Source: Paratractidigestivibacter sp963611755 (GTDB lineage Bacteria > Actinomycetota > Coriobacteriia > Coriobacteriales > Atopobiaceae). From it: 31,778 bases of DNA. This document shows, piece after piece, positions 17,701-27,400 of the stretch. The stretch lies in NCBI GenBank assembly GCA_963611755.1, contig CAVDTK010000008.1, positions 1 to 31,778 on the forward strand, given 5' to 3'. The position numbers were made by a program, and so were the translations under genes. The notes under the pieces are model-generated. The model saw only the letters and a program-made list of their open reading frames with translations, searched no databases and had not been told where the DNA came from. Each line of letters begins with the position of its first letter. The stretch's first letter is position 1.

Positions 17701-18289
17701 CGATGCTGCACTTGGGGGTGCGTGAGTATTTGAAGCTGGGCTCTTCCAAGAAGAACCGGTTCCAGGCAACGTTGCCGACCTCGGGCTTGTTGTTGGTGCG
17801 GTAGCCGTCCTGGATGCGGGAGCCGTCGTACACGGGCTCGAACGCGTAGACCGGGTCGTCCGCCGTGCCCATGCCGATCTGGTTGAAGAGGCTGCGGATG
17901 TTGCGGTACTCGTCTTTGTACGCGGCACCCGCCCCGCCGTTGTAGTCCAGGTTGAAAGAGGCCATGGCCACGCAGCAGGCAAAGGTGGCGAGATGGGCGT
18001 CGTACTTCATGGCGCTGTTCTTAAACATCGACGGCTCGAAGATGAACGGCGTGTCCACGGGCTCGCTGCCGTCCCAGTGCAGCCAGCCGATGACGCGCTC
18101 GTCGTTTGCCGAGGCCGAGGCGGCCTCGGCCGCGCTTGCCTGCGCAGCGGGGGAGGCAAGTGCGGCTGTCGCCCCGCCCAGCCCCGCAAGGCCGGTGAGG
18201 CCCAGGAAGTCACGGCGGGTGACGCTGTGTTGGGAGATGGGGGCGTTGCTTGACGCCTTGTGCGCATCGGCGCGTTTTGACCTGCTCAT
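14780..18289 (-). CDS. Tat-exported lipase-like surface protein, paralogue B
   Basis: A 1169-residue paralogue of the neighbouring gene with the same architecture. It has a Tat signal (SVTRRDFLGLTG), a lipase-like core with GFSRAAA (Ser275), NPCDFVPKVMP (Asp362) and SAHLGHYVLAWMQ (His639), a very Asp-rich segment (about 700-750), a beta-rich part with an InlB-type domain (AVPNDGYEFDYW), a Gly/Ser/Asp/Thr linker and the tail GTPQTGDSTF plus a hydrophobic helix ending in GNLD. I chose the ATG at 18289 rather than an in-frame TTG at 18322, because the leader before 18289 matches that of paralogue A in spacing and the extra 11 residues add nothing. The acidic segment is longer than in A (about 45 against 25 residues) and could bind calcium. 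It is first of three leftward genes and divergent from the giant adhesin. Confidence 0.8.
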   Translation of the reverse strand: MSRSKRADAHKASSNAPISQHSVTRRDFLGLTGLAGLGGATAALASPAAQASAAEAASASANDERVIGWLHWDGSEPVDTPFIFEPSMFKNSAMKYDAHLATFACCVAMASFNLDYNGGAGAAYKDEYRNIRSLFNQIGMGTADDPVYAFEPVYDGSRIQDGYRTNNKPEVGNVAWNRFFLEEPSFKYSRTPKCSIGLCVGQRQITVNNEKCNLVILGIRGGNYGVEWAGNLYAGDEGNHQGFQEAADEAVRFLRVHIAGWGLEGRTKILITGFSRAAATANLATANIVRWAIEQPAISYSTSKGYFLSGYFSAEKKIRIYQSDLYAYCFEAPAGCLAEGDAAMTAAHEKYANIHSIINPCDFVPKVMPRKWNFTRYGVDKVLPGPTDRASYLRGRDNMLARLHAIGLHKSNGNFFGYDIDDFPAIDFTIIGDNGQLALTMYDMKSLDIYLENFFNSLATEGIPARVKWTSPGPFAGETDVNPGYTRKYQDQLVNAILLFDKLGKDPLMSEKDADGQTPLDKLISVAHSKIMAKITDIFFQAKDGKPLTHVTDGIEDALKSVKLSNNKTVYEHNGYGSQILGVVHAFIDYDHLEYTHVGLGFVSAPVPDEKSSFSSFVYNHIQEVVAFASKVSTITSAHLGHYVLAWMQSRDSYYNTAGDGDIEGAPALGEAAALSLDGENDAAVVDGDAAAEAEAAVVSLAADDDADDVDDPDDSADDDAADDDADDVDDADGDADYDDASDDDDDDPDMPQTYRKVIFEGNATITYDVNGQEYTIFKDGSPVYASDEDDLIKIEGQECPFTYGLDKNLNQVVLLPDSPNEIDEGTDYVFRATTEPNALLKCAVASYEKLGSYPIKANVFKPVSSAFHKEPLEKYGYRVSLTGFIGQAATASGNILESVMLNLKTPGFEWMEDGGYKAKETDEDGTVATRYCYIDAISNNSEMGYVYGSGSVMRGLTGFVVAVPNDGYEFDYWTLDDKWMVDGKQADFRYWVEYSTDEEGNVTRIEPEIPQNAQWVEGERAEGEMYRSYHAISPLADDYHLVTAHFKAVPADDGGNADKDDDADKGDKTDPTPGPTPDGGGDGGSGTDGGGSGSGSDTSGNGGSSGGSATSGDTGSGSTTTVTTSTTSVAKKGKGGTPQTGDSTFSAAAAVGIAAVAGAAVTIAGNLD

Positions 18290-18441
18290 GATAACGGCTC
18301 TCTCGCTTTGGCTTTTAAGCAAAGTAGGCTTTAGTTTAGCCGAGAATACCAGGGGATATTTGGCAAGCCGGCCGTATAGTATTTAGATGTCAAAAAAAGA
18401 CCCAAAAAGTTGGAACCTAAATAGTTGAGGAGTCCCAGCCT
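18290..18441. promoter_or_regulatory. Divergent promoter region between lipase paralogue B and the giant adhesin
   Basis: 152 bases that must hold start signals for both directions. It is AT-richer than its surroundings. On the minus strand there is a perfect TTGACA at 18387-18392, but no good -10 at the right spacing. On the plus strand TTGGCA (18360-18365) and TATAGT (18375-18380) occur too close together to pair. I cannot name the promoters with confidence. Confidence 0.4.
18332..18343 (-). promoter_or_regulatory. Conserved upstream element of lipase paralogue B
   Basis: TCGGCTAAACTA on the minus strand, 42 bases before the ATG at 18289, identical in sequence and spacing to the element before paralogue A (14755-14766). 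Confidence 0.5.
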
Positions 18442-21400
18442 ATGAATACGTCTGAGCCCCGTCGCGCGAGGTTTTCCAAGAACCTAGGCGTCCTTCTCGC
18501 CGCTTCGCTTCTTATGGCGGCCGTTTTTGTGGCCGTCTTTCCCAAGAAGGCGCAGGCAGATACCTGGATCCACGGCATAGCCGAAACGCATGAATACGAC
18601 GAGAACGACAGGACGGACGGGCTCTACACCATCAACAACATCGGCGAGCTGAACACCTACCTCAATAACCACGGAACCGACCCCGGGCATTACCTGAAGG
18701 TCACCCTTCACCTCGACCTGAACATGTCGGGCAGGGAGAGCATCGTCATCCCCTCGGGCAGGAAAGTGATCTTTGAGCTTGACGGTTACGTGCTCAACGG
18801 CTCTAACTGCTCGAACTCCGCGTTCACCCTTAGGGGCGGCGCGACCCTTATCCTGCGCGGCGACGCGGACATTAGCTTCAGGAAGGAGGAGGACACCAGG
18901 CACGTCGGCTACTTCGACCAGACAAGGTCGACGGGCAAGCTCTGGAAGCTGGGCACGAACTCCTCCAAGGAGCAGGCGACCATCACGGGCGGCCTGGTGA
19001 CCGGGTTCAAGAACCACGTGGTCGCGACGTCGGCCAACGGGGGGAGCGTCGAGCTTCGCAACGTCACCCTGGCGGGCAACAGCAACACGACCCCGGTGTA
19101 CCTGCACCACGCGGACTCCAGGGCGACTATGGTCAACTCCGCCATCAAGTGGAACTACAACACCGTCCACGCGGGCGGCATCGAGGCCGAGGAAGCCGAC
19201 TACATCCAAAACATCAGCATCACCCTGGACAACTCGTCCATCACCGAGAACGTGGGCGGCGCCGGCGGCGGCATCGGCATCTGGAGGGCCGCCAAGACCA
19301 CCATCAAACTGCAGAACGGTTCCAAGGTCTCCAACAACTACTCCACCGGCGTGGGCGGCGGCATCGCCTTGAGGACGCACACCACCAAGGCGAACAGCCT
19401 GCGCGACGACAGCGCCTACAGCGACACGAGCGCGATCGAGCTTTCCGGCGGCTCCGAGATCTCCGGCAACGTGGCCGAAAGCGACGGCGGCGGCGTGTAC
19501 GCGAGGGTCAACTACCAGCAAGAGGGCACGTCGGTGCGCGGCGCGCGCAAGATCACCCTCAAGGACGGCTCGAAGATCTCCAACAACCAGTCCAACGGCA
19601 ACGGCGGCGGCATCTTTGCCGAGTACGACGAGCGTACCGACTATCCCCAGTACCCCTACATGGAGGTCCACCTGGAGAAAAGCTCCGAGATCTCGAGCAA
19701 TAAAGCCAAGGTGGGCGGCGGCATCTATATGACCGGCAGCGCCTGGCAGCAGGTGAGCGCGACGCTTGGCTCGCACATCGACGGCAACCGGGCGACGAGC
19801 GGCAACGGCGGCGGCCTCTACCTGGACAGCAGGCTCGTCGACGTCTCCCTTACCAGCGCCTCGACCATCAACAACAACAAGGCCTGCCGCAGCGGCGGCG
19901 GCATCGCGGCGAAGACCATCGTCACCATGTCCATGGACGGCAGGTCCGAGGTCAACGGCAACGAGGCCGAGGAGGCCGAGGGCGGCGGCATGGTCGTCTG
20001 GAGCTCGGGCAGCCTGAACCTGCAGATGTACAACGGCAGCCAGGTCGCCGGCAACCGCGCCCACTCGCGCGGCGGCGGCTTGAGCCTGGCGTGCTCGGGC
20101 ACCTGCTTCGTTGGCTATGACGAGACGAGCGCGGACAACGAGGACCAGGACCTCACCCGCGGCGAGGTCTCGTACAACGCGGTTCTCGCCACCGACCAGG
20201 CGACTGCCGGCGGCGGCATCTACTGCGGCACCAACGTTACCCTGCGCAACCTTGACGTCAAGTACAACAGCCTGGACTCCACCACGTCGTCCGGCGGCGG
20301 CCTCTACGTCGAGAACCGCACGGCCACCCTGCTCAACTGCTCGGTGACCAACAACAAGACGGCCGGCAACAACGGCGGCGGCATCGAGGTCCACTCGAGC
20401 GGCGCCGCGTCTCGCGCTGAGCTTGGCCTTGTCGTCGTTGTCGAGAACAACACCAACGGCCAGGGCGCTGCCTCCGACCTCCACATTGGCGAGAAGTCCT
20501 CCAACAAGTCCGACGTCGAGAGGGACAACAACCAGCTCAACAACCGCATCTTCGAGTGCGGCAACCCGCGCCTTTCCGAGGGGTCGCGCATCGGCCTGCA
20601 GCACTGGACGGGCACCGACGCCACCAAGCACGCCGTCTCGGTCCGGGGCTGGAGGGTCGACGCCCCCGCGAGCTACTTCTTTGCCGACGATCCCACGTGG
20701 CGAGCCGTGAAGACGAGCGGCAACGAGATCTGGCTTGAGAACGAGCCGACCTTGTACAACGTCAACGTCATCACCAACATCGACGCGGAGGCCAAGACCA
20801 CCGAGTGCGCGTACACTTCCACGGTCACGCTTAACAGCAAGGACTACATGGCCTACGACGTGAAGCCGGATTACTACTCTGTGGACGGCTTGGACGGGGT
20901 CAAGACGCTCACCCCGGACAGCAACGGCAACGTGAGCTTTACCATGCCCGCCAACGACGTGACCCTCACGGCGCACTACACGCCCTGCATCACGGGGATC
21001 TCTGTCGAGGTCGAAGACCCCAACGACTACACGGATAAGGGCGACGTTCCCGTGAACGTCTCGAAGATCGTCCTCAAGGACAGCGCCGGCGGCGAGACGG
21101 TCCTTACCGACTCTGCGGAAATCGCCAAGATCGTTGCCAGTGCCACGCGCTCTCACATCAGGAATTACACCTGGGGAGCCATGTTTGGCTACGACGTCCT
21201 GCTCAACCCCAACTTTGCCGAGGTGTATGGCTTCACCTTCGTGGAGAGCAAGGTCACGGAGCGCTCGATGCAGGCCACGTGGAGCAACGGAAACGTGTAT
21301 TCCCCCACCGGTTTTTGCCACGTTGACGTGAAAGAGGACGGAAAGATCGACGTCAACATGGGCGCCTCGGTCGGCAAACAAGAGTTCACGGTCACGACGA

Positions 21401-24400
21401 AGTACATAGACGTCAACCTCGACAAGGAGATCTCCGAGAAGTCCTGGAAGGTGGCGCAGGGGGATGAGTTCAACCTGGATGCCAGCCTGCTGCTGAGCCA
21501 GTGGGTCTTCACCAATTGGGGTGACCTGCCCGAGGGAGTGACGCAGGACGGCAGCAAGATCACGATCAACCCGGTTAAGGGCAACGTCGAGCTGACCATC
21601 TACTACAAGCCGGTCGTGACCAAGATCGAGATCAAGGTTCCCGAGCTGCATGTGGGCGAGAAATTCCCTTATAGGGTGAGCAACTTCGATATCTACGACT
21701 CGAGCAATACCGTCAGCTGGAGCGCCAGTAGCGTGAATAACTATGGTGAGTTCACCTGGACGAGGCTCAATTACCGCGGCGAGGAAGTGGGCGAGGATGA
21801 CACGGTAAAGGGTGACTGGACCACCTATCGCTTGAAGATAGTGACGTCCGAGATTGCCGGCGAAAAATGGCAGCGCTCCATTACCGACACCTTTACGAAC
21901 AGCAGGAACGACATCCGCATCACGGTGAACGGGCAGACTCGGGACGTCCAGTGCGTGACCGACGCCGACGGGACATCAACCATTACGGTGCTGTTGGGCG
22001 CCGTTGACAACCAGGCCTTCGACAAGGTGGTGACCGCGTTCCCCACCGTGGACGTCGCGCATGCCGCGGCTTGCAAGGACAAGGTTGCAGGGAAGGTCAG
22101 CTACCTGGATAAGAGCGGCTACCTGCACGACGCGGCCATCACCTGGGACTTTAGCCAGGTCGACGACACGATGACCTCCGGCGAGTTCACCGTCAAGGGC
22201 ACGTTCACCGATCGCAACGGCGACGCGCACGAGGTCAAGCAGACCTTCTCGCTGATTGACCTGTACGCGCCCGGGGCCAGCCCCGATGAGGCCGCGTACG
22301 AGGGCTCGAGCGTGGACGTGTCGCTCTACCTCGATTCCAGTTTTGACGGCGAGAAGGACGCCCAGATCTGGTACTGCGTGAAGCCCGACGGCGAGACCCC
22401 GTCCGCGGACGATTACCAGCTCTACGAGGGCTCGTTCGCGGTTGACAAGGAGAACGGTAAGAGCCAGGTCGTCTTTGCCTACGCGAAGGTGGGCGAGCGC
22501 GTGACCTCGGTTTCCGCGCAGTCCTATCTCTTTGTCGAGAGGCACAACGTCACGGTGGTGGGCGGCAAGGCCACGGACGGCGAGAACAACGTGATCACGA
22601 GCGCCCTCGAGAACTCCGACGTGTTCATCACCGCCGACGAGCCCGGCGAGGGGCAGAGCTTCGAGGGGTGGAAGATCGAGCCCGGCGAGGCGGGCGGCGA
22701 CGATGCTGCCGGCGAGACCGCCGAAGCGCCCGAGATCGAGGATCCCTCCAGCGCCGAGACGAGCTTCTACATGGGCTCTTCCGACGTCACGGTGACGGCG
22801 GTCTTCTCGACGGCTCGGTATGCCGTGAGCTTCGACGCGCAGGGCGGCAGCGAGGTGGTCACTCAGCAGGTCGAGCACGGCAAGACGGCCGTGAGGCCCG
22901 AAGACCCCACCCGCGAGGGCTTTGCCTTCGAGGGCTGGTACGCCGACGCGGCCTGCACCACGGCGTATGACTTCTCCGCGCCGGTCAAGGCCGATACCAC
23001 GGTCTACGCCAAGTGGAAGGGCCTGGTCACGGTCTCGTTCGACGCGGCCGGCGGCAGCGCCGTCGAGAACCGCGTCGTTGCCGAGGGCTCGGCCCTGGGC
23101 GGCCTGCCCACCACCGAGCGCACCGGCTACCTGTTCACGGGCTGGTACAACGGCGAGACGCGCGTGACGTCGTCCACCGTCGTCGACGCGGCCGTGACGC
23201 TGACGGCCCACTGGAAGCCCATCTCGCTTGAGGTCCGCTACGTGGACGGCTACAACACGCTTTCGAGCTCCTTCGTGGAGTACGACCAGGTCATCAAGGC
23301 CGCGGCGGCTCCCGCCAAGGTGGGCCACACCTTTGTCGGCTGGTTCAACGACAGGGATTGCACCCAGGCCCACGACTTCAGCCAGCCGGTCCGCGGCATG
23401 CTGGTGCTGTACGGCAGGTGGGACGTCAACGAGTACACGGTGAGCTTCGATGTCCAGGGCGGCAGCGGCGTGGCCGCGCAGACGGTCGCGTATGGCAGCG
23501 CGGCCGAGAAGCCCGCGACCGAGCCCGTGCGTGCCGGCTATGCGTTCAAGGGCTGGTACGCCGACGCTGACTGCATCGCCGAGTACAACTTCGTCGCGGC
23601 CGTCACGGGCGACACCACGGTCTACGCCAAGTGGGTGAAGCTGGTCACGGTGTCGTTCGACGCGGCCGGCGGCAGCGAGGTCGCTGCCCGCACCGTCGAG
23701 CAGGGCTCGGCGCTGGGCACGCTGCCTGCCAGTGAGAAGGCGAACTATATCTTCTGCGGTTGGAAGGACCAGGACGGCGCGTACGTCTCCGCCTCCACCG
23801 TCTTTGACAAGGACGCCGTGCTCACCGCCGAGTGGGGCCGGGACGTCCACTTCATCCAGTTCCTCGACTCCGACGGCGAGACTGTCCTCGACTTTGGCCG
23901 CGCGGCCGAGGGCGAGAAGCTCGCGCGCCCCGAGGACCCCGTGCGAGAGGGCTATGAGTTCGACGGCTGGTATACCAGCACGGACTTCTCCCAGAAGTAC
24001 GACTTCGAGAACACCGAGGTTCACTCCGACTTCGACCTGTATGCCAAGTGGAGCGTCGCCACCAACACGGTGAGCTTCGACAGCCAGGGCGGCTCGGCCG
24101 TCGCGACCCGCATCATCGCCTACGGCGACACCCTGGTCGCGCCCAACGAGCCCACCTGGGCGGGCCACACCTTCGACGGCTGGTATACCGACAGGGACTG
24201 CACGGCTGCGTACAACTTCGACGCCCCCGTCAAGTCGTCCTTCACGCTCTACGCCAAGTGGACCGAGCTCGTTACCGTTACGTTCAACGCGGCTGGCGGA
24301 TCTGCGGTCGACCCCGTGACGCTGGCCAAGGGCTCGGCCATCGGCGCTCTGCCCAGCACCTCGCTTGAGGGCCACTACCTTGAGGGCTGGTTCGACGCGG

Positions 24401-27400
24401 ACGGCAAGCAGGTGACGGTCCAGACCACCTTCGACCAGGATGCCGAGCTCACGGCACGCTGGGCTCCCGAGCCGATGATCGTCGGCTTCATGGACGGCGA
24501 CGACTGCTATGACGTGGCCATCGTCGACTACGGCAACAAGGTCGAGAAGCCCGCCGACCCCACCAAGGTGGGCTACACCTTCGCCGGCTGGTTCTCCAAC
24601 AAGGCCTGCACGATTGCCTATAACTTCGACAAGGCTGTGACCAGCGATTTTGACGTCTACGCCAAGTGGACCCTCAACAAGTACGCCGTGACCTTCTCTG
24701 CGGGTGAGGACGCGACAAACGTGCCCGCCGCGCAGACGGTCGAGCACGGCGACAAGGCGACCAAGCCTGCGACCGACCCCGTGCGCTCCGGCTACGTTTT
24801 CAAGGGCTGGTACGCCGACGCCGACTGCACCACCGAGTTCGACTTCGACGCGGCCGTCACGGGCGAGACCACGGTCTACGCCAAGTGGGTCGAGCTTGTG
24901 ACCATCACCTTCGACACCGACGGCGGCAGCGAGGTCGCGGCCCGCACCATCGAGGCCGGCTCCGCGCTGGGCGAGCTGCCCGTCACCCAGAAGGCGAACT
25001 ACGTCTTCTGCGGCTGGAAGGACCAGGACGGCACGTACGTCTCCGCCTTCACTACCTTTGACAAGAGCGCCGTGCTCACCGCCGATTGGGGCCAGGAAGT
25101 CTACCGCGTGCAGTATCTCGACTCTGACGGCGAGAAGATCCTCGACTTCGGCCGTGCGGCCGAGGGCGAGAAACTCGTGCGCCCCGAGGATCCCACCCGC
25201 GAGGGCTACACCTTCGACGGCTGGTACACCAAGGACGGCGAGAAGTACAACTTCGACGCCCCGGTCTACTCTGATTTCGACCTGTACGCCAAGTGGAACA
25301 TCAACAAGTACGCCGTGAGCTTCGACACCCAGGGCGGCAGCGCCGTTGACGCGCAGACCGTTGAGCACGGCTCTGCGGCTGTGGCGCCCGCGACCGACCC
25401 CACCCGCGAGGGCTATGCCTTCAAGGGCTGGTACGCCGACGCGGCCTGCACCGAGGCCTACGACTTCACCGCCGCCGTGACGGGCAACGTGACCGTCTAT
25501 GCCAAGTGGGCGAAGCTCGTGACCATCACCTTCGACGCCGCCGGCGGCACCGCGGTCGACGCCCGCACCATCGAGACCGGCGCCGCCTTGGGCGAGCTGC
25601 CCGCCACTTCGAGGGACGACTATTACTTCGCGGGCTGGAGGACCCAGGACGGCACGCTCGTCTCGGCCTCCACCGTCTTCACCAAGGACGCGACGCTCAC
25701 CGCCGAGTGGGGCCGGGACACCTTCTACGTGCAGTTTGTTGACTCCGACGGCGAGACGGTCCTCGACTTCTGCCGCGTCGCCTACGGCGCGGTGCTCACC
25801 CGTCCCGCCGATCCGGTGCGCGAGGGCTACACCTTCGACGGCTGGTACACCGGCACGGACTACTCCGTGAAGTACGGCTTCGACCAGCCGGTCGGCTTTG
25901 ACTTCGAGCTCTTTGCCAAGTGGACCAAGAAGACCTACACCGTGACCTTCTCCGCGGCGGGCGCCGCCAACGTGCCCGCGGCCCAGACGGTCGAGCACGG
26001 CGACGCGGCGACCAAGCCCGCGACCGCGCCCACCCTCGACGGCCTGGTCTTCAAGGGCTGGCTGCTGGGCGGCAAGGAGTACGACTTCTCGACCCCGGTC
26101 ACCGGCGACATCACGCTTGAGGCCAGCTGGTCCGCCTCGGGCGACCCCGCGACCTCCTGCGCCATCGTCTTCGACGCCGCGGGCGGCACTGCGGTCGACG
26201 CGCGGGTCATCGCGTCCGGCTCCGCGCTGGGCAGCCTGCCCACCACGAGCCGCGAGGGCTACACCTTCGCCGGCTGGTACCTGGGCGACGAGCAGATCAC
26301 CGCAGGTAGGGTCTTCACCCAGAGCGCGACCCTCACCGCCAAGTGGGTCGCCAACACCTATCCCGTCTACTTCACCGACGACGGCGCCCTGCTCTTCTCC
26401 GCGTCCGCCGAGTACGGCACCGCGGTCGCCGAGCCCGCCGAGGCCCCGGCCAAGACCGGCCGCGTCTTCGCCGGCTGGTACGCCGACAAGGCCCTCACGC
26501 AGGTCTACGACTTCTCGGCGCCCGTGACCGACACTCTCACCCTCTACGCCAAGTGGGAGACCGCCCGCTACGCCGTGACCTTCTCTGCGGGGGAGGGCGC
26601 GACCAACGTGCCCGCCGCGCAGGAGGTCGAGCACGGCGAGAAGGCCCAGAAGCCCGCGGCCGAGCCCGAGCGCGACGGCTACGTCTTCAAGGGCTGGTAC
26701 GCCGATGCGGCCTGCGCCGTCGAGTTCGACTTCGACGCGGCCGTCACGGGCAACATGACCGCCTACGCCAAGTGGGCCAAGCTCGTGACCATCACGTTCG
26801 ACGCCGACGGCGGCACCGCGGTCGAGCCCCGCGTCATCGAGGCCGGCACGGCCCTGGGCGAGCTGCCCGTCACCAAGGCCGAGAACTACGTCTTCCTTGG
26901 CTGGTGTGACGAAAACGACAGGTACATCAGTGCCTCCACCGTTTTTGACAAGGACACCACGCTTACCGCCGAGTGGGGCCAGGACTACTTCCGCGTCCAG
27001 TTCTTCGACTCCGACGGCAAGACCGTCCTCGACTTCGGCCGCGTGCGCGAGGGCGAGACGCTCGTTTGCCCCGACGCGCCCGTGCGCGAGGGCTACGAGT
27101 TCGACGGCTGGCGCACCGTTGATGGCAAGGAGTACGACTTCGAGAACACCCCGGTCCACTCCGACTTCGACCTCTACGCTACGTGGAGCGAGAAGACCTA
27201 CAGGGTGACCTTCTCCGCAGGTAAGGACGCTGCCGCCGCGACCGGCATGCCCGCCGACCAGACGGTCAAGCACAGCGGCATGGTCGCCAAGCCCGAGTCA
27301 GACCCCGCCTGCGAGGGCTACGCCTTCAAGGGCTGGTACGCCGATGAGGCCTGCACCGTGGCCTTTAACTTCTCGCAGGCCGTCAAGGCCGACACCACGG

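Noticed and set aside
18290..18322. An upstream TTG start for lipase paralogue B
   Set aside because: The ATG at 18289 has the same leader spacing as paralogue A and leaves a normal Tat N-terminus.
21976..27273. A 1765-codon open frame on the minus strand opposite the adhesin
   Set aside because: It is the complement of a high-GC repetitive gene. Its translation is low-complexity Val/Gly/Leu/Asp/Arg and has no signal or domain, while the plus strand shows clear repeats, signal peptide and anchor.
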